This document shows positions 54,125 through 64,000 of a stretch of 64,000 nt of DNA, piece by piece; the first letter of the stretch is position 1, and each line of letters begins with the position of its first letter. Below the pieces are notes generated by a model. It was not told the origin of the DNA and did no database searches. It saw only the letters and a program-made list of their open reading frames with translations. Origin of the DNA: Mesorhizobium koreense. GTDB lineage: Bacteria > Pseudomonadota > Alphaproteobacteria > Rhizobiales > Rhizobiaceae. Location of the stretch: positions 1,054,001 to 1,118,000 of the forward strand of contig NZ_CP134228.1 in the NCBI RefSeq assembly GCF_031656215.1, given 5' to 3'. Made by a program: the position numbers and the translations under genes.

Positions 54125-55104
54125 GATGCTTTTTCCCCCGCCGGCTTATTGAGCGTGCGTTCCGGCCTGCCGGCAAGCCAGGCCGCGATGTCTTCGGCCG
54201 CGTCGGCGAAAAAGACGCGGTAGGTTTCCTCCGTCACGTAGCCGAGATGGGGCGTTGCCACGACACTCGGCAGTGCGCGGAACGGGTGGCCGGGCGGCAG
54301 CGGTTCCTGATCGAAGACATCGAGCGCTGCGCCGGCAAGCCTGCCACTGCGAAGCGCCTCGATCAGTGCTGCCTCGTCGACGAGCGGGCCGCGCGCGGTG
54401 TTGACGAGGATCGCTCCTTGCCGCATCAGACCGATCTCGCGCCGGCCGATGATACCGTGCGTCTCCGCCGTCAGCTTCAGTTGCAGGCAGACGACATCGG
54501 AACGCCCGAGAAGGTCGTCCAGCGTCGCGACATGCCCGATGCCAAGTTCCCGGCTTTTCTCCGGCGTGAGGCTGCGCGACCAGCCGATCACGTCCATGCC
54601 GAAGGCTCGTCCGTAGCCGCAGGTGAGCCGGCCGAGCTTACCGATGCCGACGACGCCGAGCGTCTTGCCCTGCAGCCCGCTGCCGACCTCCAATTGCCAG
54701 CGGTCGCCGCCCGCTCGCAAATTGGCGACCTCCATCGGTATCTTGCGCATGAGCGCCAGAAGCAGGCCCCATGCAAGTTCGGCCGCCGGGCCAGCAACAC
54801 CGCGCGTGCCGCAGACGAGGATGCCGAGCTTTTCCGCCGCCTCCGTATCGATCGAGGCGTTGGCCATGCCCGTCGTCACGAGAAGCTTCAGCTTCGGCAG
54901 GCGCGACAGGAGCGCCGCGTCGAAGACGGTGCGCTCGCGCATCGCGACGATGATATCGAAACCGGCCAGCTTGCCTGCCAAAGCTTCCGGCTCGATATGA
55001 TCGGGGAAGGTCTCCAGCCGCACCTTGCCTTCAAGCGCGCTCCAGTCGGCCATCTTGAGCGCGACCTCCTGGTAGTCGTCGAGTATCGCGCAGCGTAGTT
55101 CCAT
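54121..55104 (-). CDS. D-2-hydroxyacid dehydrogenase (NAD-dependent)
   Basis: This 327-residue protein has the D-isomer 2-hydroxyacid dehydrogenase fold: GVVGIGKLGRLTCGYGRAFGMDV as NAD site, then NTARGPLVDEAALIEAL with the conserved Arg, the Glu in FDQEPLPPGHPF, and His in ATPHLGYVTEE. It reduces a 2-keto acid or oxidises the hydroxyacid. It is the first gene of the pair with the GMC oxidoreductase, which suggests a short catabolic route from an alcohol or polyol to a keto acid. Substrate unknown. Confidence 0.9.
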   Translation of the reverse strand: MELRCAILDDYQEVALKMADWSALEGKVRLETFPDHIEPEALAGKLAGFDIIVAMRERTVFDAALLSRLPKLKLLVTTGMANASIDTEAAEKLGILVCGTRGVAGPAAELAWGLLLALMRKIPMEVANLRAGGDRWQLEVGSGLQGKTLGVVGIGKLGRLTCGYGRAFGMDVIGWSRSLTPEKSRELGIGHVATLDDLLGRSDVVCLQLKLTAETHGIIGRREIGLMRQGAILVNTARGPLVDEAALIEALRSGRLAGAALDVFDQEPLPPGHPFRALPSVVATPHLGYVTEETYRVFFADAAEDIAAWLAGRPERTLNKPAGEKAS

Positions 55105-55257
55105 TTTCTTATGCCTTGAATTCGCGCTGGCCCGCCATGGCGGACCAAAGCTTCTGGAATAGTCGGGTTTTCGTTTCCCGACGAAAGCCGGGAATGCTTT
55201 TCTTGAATGACTGACGTCGCTAGGCGCGGACGGGCGATCCGCCCGCGCAGCGGAAGC

Positions 55258-57213
<1,956 letters not shown>

Positions 57214-57504
57214 CTGTTTCCTCCAGTTGCCTGCCGGCCTCGTCGGACGGCCGGCTGCCGTTCGCGCCATTATTAACATTCTGCCGGAGGCTACAACATT
57301 AGACGTTCGGTTTGAGCACCGGCCGGACGACGGTGCTGTGGCGATTGCCGCCGGCTGCTGTCAGCACTCGCTCTTTCATGCTGCCAAGCTACTGATTTGA
57401 TTAGTGAAAGATGGCCTCTATAAGGCTTTTGTCTAATGGATCGTTAACCATCCACCCGGCACAATTCGAAGCGTGGAGGAAGCCATGACGCGGGGAGCAC
57501 CGAC

Positions 57505-57777
57505 ATGCACGCCACGCCTGAAATGGAACTGATGCTGAAGGGATACGGCCTCACCACCGCCGAGATTCTCTATCACATGCCCGACCACCCGCATTTCCTG
57601 CAGAGCTATGTCTGGCAGGAATACGACATAGCGCCGAAATTCCCGGTCCTATTCAAATTCCTGGAGTTCTGGAGGTCCAAGCTCGACGGGCCGCTGCATT
57701 CGGTCAGCTACACGCACCGACGGCTGATCGCACCGAACGAATGGCGCAATGTGAAGGGCGAACTGCTGTTGCATTGA
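57505..57777 (+). CDS. usg: Usg family protein
   Basis: This 90-residue protein has the family pattern LMLKGYGLTTAEILYHMPDHPHFLQSYVWQEYDIAPKFP and a C-terminal SVSYTHRRLIAPNEWRNV. Usg is a small alphaproteobacterial protein named from a gene in the vicinity of tryptophan genes in Caulobacter; its activity is unknown. The gene is preceded by a clear gap to acs, so it has its own promoter. Confidence 0.88.
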   Translation: MHATPEMELMLKGYGLTTAEILYHMPDHPHFLQSYVWQEYDIAPKFPVLFKFLEFWRSKLDGPLHSVSYTHRRLIAPNEWRNVKGELLLH

Positions 57778-57799
57778 GCCGCCGGCGCGCAGGCCACAC

Positions 57800-58210
57800 T
57801 TATTCGAGGGCGAGCGCGACGATGGCGAAGGCAGTCATGCTGAACGCCGCCGCCATCAGCGGCAGCAATATCAGGAGCATCGCCGTTCTTGCCGGCATGT
57901 GCGTCTGATCGACCTGGAATTCGCTTGAAAGCCATTCGTCGAAACTGTCCGCGTGTGTCGGCATCCATGTGCGAAATCGGTGCCACTCATGACCCATGAT
58001 GAGCGGCAGCGCGACCACCATGGAAAAGAATCCCGTTATCACGACGAGAAGATAGTCGGCATATCCGCCTCCGCCGAAGCCGATCCATCCGGCGATGACG
58101 AACCATACCGCCAGCACGACCATGGCGGTGTAGACGCGCGGGTGCAGCCCGTTGAAGATCGGTTTGTCGGAAACAGGTATATTGCGGCGTGAGATATTTT
58201 CGTCGCGCAT
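57800..58210 (-). CDS. conserved membrane protein, unknown
   Basis: This 136-residue protein has a short polar N-terminus, two adjacent helices (TAMVVLAVWFVIAGWIGF and YLLVVITGFFSMVVALPLIMG), a central polar segment HEWHRFRTWMPTHADSFDEWL, and a C-terminal helix. The pattern occurs in rhizobial conserved hypotheticals. It converges on usg. Function unknown. Confidence 0.75.
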   Translation of the reverse strand: MRDENISRRNIPVSDKPIFNGLHPRVYTAMVVLAVWFVIAGWIGFGGGGYADYLLVVITGFFSMVVALPLIMGHEWHRFRTWMPTHADSFDEWLSSEFQVDQTHMPARTAMLLILLPLMAAAFSMTAFAIVALALE

Positions 58211-58329
58211 GATGCCCTCCTTCGATCGGCGAAGAAGCGGCCAGGCGGTCGCTCATGTTCTACTCGGGAAGTGGGAAGCGATCGGCCGGAAACAATGCGG
58301 TCGAATGCCGCGCGCAGAATACCGCCCCG

Positions 58330-58995
58330 TCAGGTCCGTCCGCCGAAGATGGCGGAGCCGACGCGCACATGAGTCGCGCCGAAGGCGATCGCCGTCTCGT
58401 AGTCGGCTGACATGCCCATGGAAAGTTTCGCCACGCCGGCCTCGCGCGCCAGTTTTTCGAGCAGCGCGAAATGCGGACCCGGGTTCTCGTCCACCGGCGG
58501 GATGCACATCAGCCCCTCTATGACCAGTCCGTGCACCTCGCGGCAACGCTCGACGAACGCCACCGCCTCGCGCGGGTCGATGCCGGCCTTCTGCGGCTCG
58601 GATCCGGTATTCACCTGAACGTAGAGCTTCGGTGAACGGTCCTGTTTCTCCATTTCGGCGGCGAGTGCGGCGGCGATCTTCTCGCGATCGACGGTCTCGA
58701 TCGCGTCGAACAGCGCCACGGCTTCCTTCGCCTTGTTCGATTGCAGCGGCCCGATCAGGTGCAATTCGATGTCCGGTTGCTCCGCCTTGAGGCCCGGCCA
58801 TTTCGACTGAGCCTCCTGCACACGGTTCTCCCCGAACACGCGCTGGCCAGTCTCGATGACAGGGCGGATCGCATCGGCTGCGAAGGTCTTGGAAACAGCA
58901 ACGAGCGTAACCGATCCGGCTGCCCGGCGTGCATCGGCCTCGGCTCTTGCGATATTCTCTTTCACGGCGTTCAGCCGCGCCACCTTATCCGTCAT
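58330..58995 (-). CDS. YggS-family PLP-binding protein
   Basis: This 221-residue PLP homeostasis protein has LVAVSKTF with the PLP-linking Lys36, then [28 protein letters not shown] and the phosphate-binding [27 protein letters not shown]. It carries PLP but has no known catalytic turnover; loss alters amino-acid and vitamin B6 balance. The start at 58995 is the family form. It is divergent from leuS, with 128 bases between. Confidence 0.93.
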   Translation of the reverse strand: MTDKVARLNAVKENIARAEADARRAAGSVTLVAVSKTFAADAIRPVIETGQRVFGENRVQEAQSKWPGLKAEQPDIELHLIGPLQSNKAKEAVALFDAIETVDREKIAAALAAEMEKQDRSPKLYVQVNTGSEPQKAGIDPREAVAFVERCREVHGLVIEGLMCIPPVDENPGPHFALLEKLAREAGVAKLSMGMSADYETAIAFGATHVRVGSAIFGGRT

Positions 58996-59123
58996 TTCTT
59001 TGCTGCTCCAGCATGCGCCAGCACGCGCAGTTGACGCTTCGTGCAAAGCATGGTGAAGGTCGCGCCACATTTCCAACCTGTGACCGTCTTCTCCTGCCCT
59101 GCCTTTTAAGCGAAAACCCTGTC

Positions 59124-61769
59124 ATGGCAACTGAACGATATAATCCGCGCGCATCCGAGGCCAAATGGCAGAAGGCATGGGACGAGGCGCGGCTCTTCGA
59201 AACCCGGAACGACGATCCGCGACCGAAGCACTACGTGCTGGAGATGTTCCCCTATCCGTCGGGCCGCATCCATATGGGCCATGTGCGCAACTACGCCATG
59301 GGCGACGTGGTGGCACGCTACCGTCGCGCGATGGGCTCGAACGTTCTGCATCCTATGGGTTGGGACGCCTTTGGCCTGCCGGCGGAAAACGCCGCGCGCG
59401 ACAACAAGGTCAACCCGCGTGAGTGGACCTACGCCAACATCGCCGCGATGAAGGCGCAACTGAAGACGATGGGGCTGTCGCTCGACTGGGCGCGCGAGAT
59501 CGCGACCTGCGATCCGAGCTATTACAAGCACCAGCAGAAGATGTTCCTCGATTTCTGGCGTGCGGGCCTAGTCGAGCGCAAATCGGCCAAGGTCAACTGG
59601 GACCCGGTCGACATGACGGTGCTCGCCAACGAGCAGGTGATCGACGGTCGCGGCTGGCGTTCCGGCGCCGAGGTCGAGCAGCGCGACCTCACGCAATGGT
59701 TCTTCAAGATCACGTCGATGGCGCAGGAACTGCTCGACGGGCTCGATACGCTCGACCGCTGGCCGGAGAAGGTCCGGCTGATGCAGCGCAACTGGATCGG
59801 CCGGTCGGAGGGCCTCCTGATCCGCTGGGCGATCCAGCCTGAAACCGCGCCTTCCGGCGAGACCGGACTCGAAGTCTATACGACTCGTCCCGACACCATC
59901 TTCGGCGCCTCCTTCATGGCGGTTGCGGCGGATCACCCGCTGGCGAAGAAAGCGGCTGAGAAGAACCCGAAGCTGGCAGCCTTCATCGAAGAGATACGTC
60001 ATGCCGGTACTTCGGTGGCGGCGCTTGAGACGGCGGAGAAGAAGGGCTTCGACACAGGTATCCGCGTGGTCCATCCGTTCGATCCGTCATGGACGCTGCC
60101 GGTCTACGTCGCCAATTTCGTCCTGATGGAATACGGTACCGGCGCCATCTTCGGCTGTCCGTCGGGCGATCAGCGCGACCTCGACTTCGCCAACAAGTAC
60201 GGACTGCCGGTCATCCCGGTCGTCATGCCCGAAGGGGGGGATGCGGCGACGTTCCGCGTCACCGAGGACGCCTATGTCGACGACGGCGTCATGATCAATT
60301 CGCGCTTCCTCGACGGCATGCGGCCGAAACAGGCTTTCGAGGAGGTCGCCACGCGGCTCTCTGGGATTTCGAGCGGCAACCGGCCGGTGGCCGAGCGCAA
60401 GGTGCAGTTCCGCCTGCGCGACTGGCTGATATCGCGCCAGCGCTATTGGGGCTGTCCGATCCCCGTGATCCACTGTGACGATTGCGGGGCGGTGCCCGTT
60501 GCCGATTCCGCGCTTCCTGTCGAATTGCCGACCGATGTCACCTTCGACAAGCCGGGCAATCCGCTCGACCGTCATCCGACCTGGAAGCATGTTTCCTGCC
60601 CGAAATGCGGTAAGGCGGCGGTGCGCGATACCGACACGATGGACACGTTCGTCGATTCGTCCTGGTATTTCGCCCGCTTCACCGATCCGTGGAACGAGAG
60701 CGCTCCGACGACGCTCGCCTATGTCGACGGAAAGCAGGGCTGGCTGCCGGTCAATCAATATATCGGCGGCATCGAGCACGCGATCCTGCATCTGCTCTAT
60801 TCCCGCTTCTTCGTTCGCGCCATGAAGGCGACCGGCCATGTCAACGCGGTCGAGGAGCCTTTCGAGGGGCTGTTCACGCAGGGCATGGTGGTGCACGAGA
60901 CCTATCGGCTCGGCAGTGGGCCGAGCGCGCAATGGATCGAGCCGGCCAAGGTCAGGATCGATGAGGTGGACGGCAAGCGTAGCGCCACGCTCATTTCATC
61001 CGGCGAGAAGCTGACGATCGGCTCCATCGAAAAGATGTCCAAGTCGCGGAAGAATGTGGTCGATCCCGACGACATCATCTCCGGCTACGGGGCCGATACG
61101 GCGCGCTGGTTCATGCTCTCCGATTCTCCGCCCGACCGCGATGTCATCTGGACCGAGGCCGGCGTCGAGGGTGCGCATCGGTTTGTGCAACGGGTCTGGC
61201 GCATGGTGTCGGATGCCGCGCCCTTCCTGAAGGGCGTCGAGGCGCGGCCGGCGCATGAGGGGCCGGCTGCCGAAATCTCCCGGTCGGTGCACCGCACTTT
61301 GAAGGCGGTCGGCGAATCGATCGAGCGGCTGGCCTTCAACACGGGCGTTGCCGCCATATACAAGCTCGCCAATGTCCTGCAGCCCGTGCTTGCGGAGCTT
61401 GCCGCCGGAAAGGACGACGCTGCCATCCGCGCCGCGTTGCGCGAAGCTGTCGAGACGCTTGCCGTCATCATCGCGCCGATGATGCCGCATCTGGCCGAGG
61501 AATGCTGGGCCGCGATCGGTGGCGAAGGACTGGTCGCCGAGCGCGCCTGGCCTCTGTTCGACCCGGCGCTGGTCGTTGATGAGGAAATCACATTGCCGGT
61601 GCAGATCAACGGCAAGAAGCGCGGCGATTTGACAATTGCGCGCGACGCGGATCAAGGTGCCGTCGAACGGGCGGCGCTCGACCTCGATTTCGTCAAGAAG
61701 GCGCTGGAGGGCAGGCCGCCGCGCAAGGTGATCGTGGTTCCACAAAGGATCGTCAATGTCGTTGCGTGA
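59124..61769 (+). CDS. leuS: leucyl-tRNA synthetase
   Basis: This 881-residue class I synthetase has the HIGH-type motif HMGH in [15 protein letters not shown], and KMSKS in [13 protein letters not shown]. The CP1 editing domain has [12 protein letters not shown], and the zinc module has CDDCGAV and CPKCGKA. The C-terminal anticodon-binding region ends in [15 protein letters not shown]. The start at 59124 follows homology; the frame is open further upstream. Its 3' end overlaps lptE by 14 bases. Confidence 0.97.
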   Translation: MATERYNPRASEAKWQKAWDEARLFETRNDDPRPKHYVLEMFPYPSGRIHMGHVRNYAMGDVVARYRRAMGSNVLHPMGWDAFGLPAENAARDNKVNPREWTYANIAAMKAQLKTMGLSLDWAREIATCDPSYYKHQQKMFLDFWRAGLVERKSAKVNWDPVDMTVLANEQVIDGRGWRSGAEVEQRDLTQWFFKITSMAQELLDGLDTLDRWPEKVRLMQRNWIGRSEGLLIRWAIQPETAPSGETGLEVYTTRPDTIFGASFMAVAADHPLAKKAAEKNPKLAAFIEEIRHAGTSVAALETAEKKGFDTGIRVVHPFDPSWTLPVYVANFVLMEYGTGAIFGCPSGDQRDLDFANKYGLPVIPVVMPEGGDAATFRVTEDAYVDDGVMINSRFLDGMRPKQAFEEVATRLSGISSGNRPVAERKVQFRLRDWLISRQRYWGCPIPVIHCDDCGAVPVADSALPVELPTDVTFDKPGNPLDRHPTWKHVSCPKCGKAAVRDTDTMDTFVDSSWYFARFTDPWNESAPTTLAYVDGKQGWLPVNQYIGGIEHAILHLLYSRFFVRAMKATGHVNAVEEPFEGLFTQGMVVHETYRLGSGPSAQWIEPAKVRIDEVDGKRSATLISSGEKLTIGSIEKMSKSRKNVVDPDDIISGYGADTARWFMLSDSPPDRDVIWTEAGVEGAHRFVQRVWRMVSDAAPFLKGVEARPAHEGPAAEISRSVHRTLKAVGESIERLAFNTGVAAIYKLANVLQPVLAELAAGKDDAAIRAALREAVETLAVIIAPMMPHLAEECWAAIGGEGLVAERAWPLFDPALVVDEEITLPVQINGKKRGDLTIARDADQGAVERAALDLDFVKKALEGRPPRKVIVVPQRIVNVVA

Positions 61770-62322
61770 ACGGAAAGGCCCGCTCTTCGCATTCGCATTC
61801 GTTGCCGGTCTGGCGGTCACCGCCTCCGCCTGCACGGTTCGGCCCCTCTACATGAAGGAGGACCCGGCCTCGGCCGGCGCGTCCGCCGGGACTGCCGCGG
61901 AGCTGGCGTCGGTCGCGGTTAATCCGGTTAAGACACGCTATGCCCAACTGGTGCGCAACGAGTTGATCTTCCTGCTGGGCGGCGGCGCCGGCGAGGCGAC
62001 GAACCCCCGCTATACGCTGGACCTCAACGTCTCCAGCCAGCTTATGTCGAGTGCGACGGCTCCCGCCTCCACGCGTGACGACGTCAACGTCCCGACCGCC
62101 GCCATCCTGACCCTGACGGCGAACTATACACTGGTCGACGTGACGACCAGCAAAACGGTCGCCAAAGGCAGCCGCAATATCTCCTCCTCGATCGACGTTC
62201 CACGCCAGCAATACGCCGCGCTGCGTGCCGAAAACGATGCGCAGCAGCGTGCCGCGCGCGAATTGGCCCAGCTTCTGCGATTCGCCATCGCGCAGGATCT
62301 CGTGCGCGAAGGGAAGAAATAG
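61756..62322 (+). CDS. lptE: LPS-assembly lipoprotein LptE
   Basis: This 188-residue outer-membrane lipoprotein has a signal sequence and lipobox VTASAC (Cys26), then the TVRPLYM start typical of alphaproteobacterial LptE. A beta-rich region follows ([32 protein letters not shown]). It plugs the LptD barrel and guides LPS to the cell surface. It overlaps the 3' end of leuS by 14 bases, a conserved arrangement. Usually holA follows; here it does not. Confidence 0.88.
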   Translation: MSLRERKGPLFAFAFVAGLAVTASACTVRPLYMKEDPASAGASAGTAAELASVAVNPVKTRYAQLVRNELIFLLGGGAGEATNPRYTLDLNVSSQLMSSATAPASTRDDVNVPTAAILTLTANYTLVDVTTSKTVAKGSRNISSSIDVPRQQYAALRAENDAQQRAARELAQLLRFAIAQDLVREGKK

Positions 62323-62370
62323 GCCTCGACCGCGGGGAACTTTCGCATACCCGCCGGGTTTACGGATCGG

Positions 62371-63366
62371 ATGTCATTGCGGCGTCACAGAGTTCAGACA
62401 GACAACCCTGAATCGAACGGGCCTGAACCGAGCGGGTTGCAAATGGATCTCCGTACGGCGCCGTCCTCCTTCGCTGAAGCCTTTGCCGGCGAATTGCCCG
62501 GTTCTACGCCTCGCGAGCCACATATCATCGACCAGCTGATCGAAGAACGTGCCACGCATCTGTCGAAGACGGCGCTGTGGCCCGTTTTGCGCCCGATCCT
62601 CTACCGTGCTTTCCAATACAGGCGCGCCGTTTCACTGGCCGACGAGATCGCCGGCATGTCGGGCCATGATGCGATGGCGCATCTGGGCGCGTTGCTGTCG
62701 CTGGATGTCGATGTGATCGGCCTTCCCAACATTCCCTTGAGCGGCGGGTTCATCCTTGCGCCCAGTCACCCGACGGGCATTGCCGACGGAATCGCGGTCT
62801 TCGAGCTTCTGAAGGCTATCCGGCCAGACATGGCGATCTTCGCCAACCGCGATGCACAACGTGTCGCCCCCGGCTTCCGGGACCTCATCATCCCGGTCGA
62901 ATGGCGACAGGACGAGAAGACCCATGCCAAGAGCCGCGACACGCTGGAGTTGACCGCTCGCGCCTTCATGCAAAAGCGGGCGATCGTGCTTTTCCCTTCG
63001 GGCCGCATCGCCTACTGGCATGAGGGAAAGCTGACGGAGCGGCCATGGCAGACCTCGCTGATCTCGCTCGCCAGGCGCTATGACTTTCCGGTCGTTCCCG
63101 CGCGCATGACCGCGCGCAATTCAGGTCTCTTCTACTTCCTATCGAAATATTCGACGGAATTGCGCGACATGACGATCTTCCGCGAATTGCTCAACAAGAA
63201 GGGTCGCTCCTATTCCGTCACGATCGGCCGGCCGATCCCGGCTGCCGACCTAGAAGGCGAGCCGGGCGAAGTGATCGCGCGTCTGCAAGAGCATACGGTT
63301 TTCGGTCTTGCCGCCGATCCGGATGCCGATTTCCGGGCGCAGGAAAAGCCTGTCAGCCGATCGTGA
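62371..63366 (+). CDS. 1-acyl-glycerol-3-phosphate acyltransferase-like protein
   Basis: This protein of up to 331 residues has PlsC-type acyltransferase features: ILAPSHPTGIADGIAV as an altered HX4D motif (one extra residue between His and Asp), IFANRDAQRV, and IVLFPSGRIAYW for the phosphate-binding block. A C-terminal helical part follows. A start at 62443 (MDLRTAPSS) is as plausible as 62371 and neither has a strong ribosome site. It lies 48 bases behind lptE. It may acylate a membrane lipid; substrate unknown. Confidence 0.75.
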   Translation: MSLRRHRVQTDNPESNGPEPSGLQMDLRTAPSSFAEAFAGELPGSTPREPHIIDQLIEERATHLSKTALWPVLRPILYRAFQYRRAVSLADEIAGMSGHDAMAHLGALLSLDVDVIGLPNIPLSGGFILAPSHPTGIADGIAVFELLKAIRPDMAIFANRDAQRVAPGFRDLIIPVEWRQDEKTHAKSRDTLELTARAFMQKRAIVLFPSGRIAYWHEGKLTERPWQTSLISLARRYDFPVVPARMTARNSGLFYFLSKYSTELRDMTIFRELLNKKGRSYSVTIGRPIPAADLEGEPGEVIARLQEHTVFGLAADPDADFRAQEKPVSRS

Positions 63367-64000
63367 TCGCCAATCCGGGAAGGTCGATGCCCGATAGCGT
63401 CGTCGACCATTTCTCGCTTGCCGTGACCGGAAAGGCGCGGGTCAGTGTTCCGGTCGTCACCAATTCGCCGGCCCTGAGCGGCGGATTGAGGTCGTCGCTC
63501 CCCAACACCTCGACCAGATGTTTCAGCGCGCTCAGCGGACCGTCAAGCACATTCGCGCCCTTGCCGATATCCGCTTCCTCTCCATTGCGATGGAGCGCGA
63601 TTGCGAAGCTCGGCAGCGCCTCGAACAAAGCCTCGCGTTCATCCGCTTGGATGGCGCGGCGCGGCCCGACGACCAGCGCGCCGTGCAACCCGCCGTCTGC
63701 GATGCAGTCGGCGACGGTGAAGCGCCAGCCGGGGAAGATCGAATGCACGATCTCGAAGCCGTGCGCGACCCAGGCGAGAGCGGCCAGGATTTCCCGCTCG
63801 TTCATGCCGGGGCGCAAATCGTCGGCAAGGCCGAACATGATTTCCGGCTCGATCCTCGGCTCTGGCAGGTGCGAGACGCGAATCACCCCGTCCGCCGGGA
63901 TCTCGCTGGCAGTCGTATCGTAGACATCGCCCCAGATCGGCTCGTAGACGCCGTACTCCGACCATATGCCGCGATTGGTGAAGCCGATCTTGCGACCGAT
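63353..64000 (-). CDS. fumarylacetoacetase/2-keto-4-pentenoate hydratase-family protein (partial)
   Basis: The frame is open through the right edge of the window, and at least 215 residues are read, starting IGRKIGFTNRGIWSEYGVYEPI. The motif LPEPRIEPEIMFGL carries the acidic ligands of the hydratase/FAH superfamily, followed by GFEIVHSIFPGWRFTVADCIADGG and VLGSDDLNPPLRAGELVTTGTLTRAF. It resembles 2-keto-4-pentenoate hydratases or decarboxylases of meta-cleavage routes. Its stop overlaps the acyltransferase's 3' end by 14 bases, tail to tail. The N-terminus lies outside the window. Confidence 0.85.
   Translation of the reverse strand: MGRKIGFTNRGIWSEYGVYEPIWGDVYDTTASEIPADGVIRVSHLPEPRIEPEIMFGLADDLRPGMNEREILAALAWVAHGFEIVHSIFPGWRFTVADCIADGGLHGALVVGPRRAIQADEREALFEALPSFAIALHRNGEEADIGKGANVLDGPLSALKHLVEVLGSDDLNPPLRAGELVTTGTLTRAFPVTASEKWSTTLSGIDLPGLAITIG

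Overview
The window looks like a chromosomal segment of a high-GC alphaproteobacterium of the order Hyphomicrobiales (Rhizobiales), in or near the Mesorhizobium/Phyllobacteriaceae group. I base this on gene families: BioR next to BioY, an IalB-family protein, Usg, DUF982, DUF1488 and DUF736 proteins, ArdC/ParB/Toprim mobile-element genes, and many small conserved rhizobial proteins. No search was run, so genus level is inference.

The window has two parts, divided by a minus-strand tRNA-Gly(GCC) at about 28.8 kb. Left of it (1-28.7 kb) lies accessory DNA. First comes a sugar locus: an HTH regulator, a GH51 arabinofuranosidase and a complete family-5 ABC importer, apparently sharing one operator. 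Then come a desaturase, a CIRCE-controlled groES-groEL pair, and an overlapping run of very small genes ending in an ExoD-like protein. Next is a remnant zone: a second, diverged copy of the importer promoter joined to a decapitated LysR gene, more small proteins, a fatty acid hydroxylase, a DUF982 protein and a TolA-like exported protein. From 21.9 to 28.3 kb is the decayed core of an integrative and conjugative element: broken DUF736, small membrane proteins, a FitAB-type toxin-antitoxin pair, DUF2493, a ParB and a Toprim gene that have lost their facing ends in one deletion, and ArdC. ardC and parB share a leader with a hairpin whose inner stem shows compensatory changes. No integrase is present.

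Right of the tRNA (29-64 kb) is ordinary chromosome: Ala-tRNA(Pro) deacylase, thioredoxin/CnoX, a LonN-domain protein, Trm112-like protein, the YbbA/YbbP transporter divergent from TesA, ThpR, PhhB, an IalB-family protein and RlmN. An unusual six-gene operon follows (39.5-47.3 kb): carrier protein, acyl-CoA dehydrogenase-like flavoprotein, amino acid:carrier protein ligase, DUF1839 protein, GH2 glycosidase, and a fused pair of hydrolases resembling the two exosortase-associated hydrolases. It reads as a pathway that charges an amino acid onto a carrier protein, oxidises it there and transfers it to a glycan or glycoconjugate. This is the best candidate for an undescribed system in the window.

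The rest holds PaaZ, the BioR/BioY biotin module, a zinc alcohol dehydrogenase preceded by a coupled 24-codon ORF, a 145-base inverted-repeat element, a GMC oxidoreductase with a 2-hydroxyacid dehydrogenase, acetyl-CoA synthetase, Usg, a YggS-type PLP protein, LeuS-LptE, an acyltransferase and a partial hydratase-family gene at the right edge.
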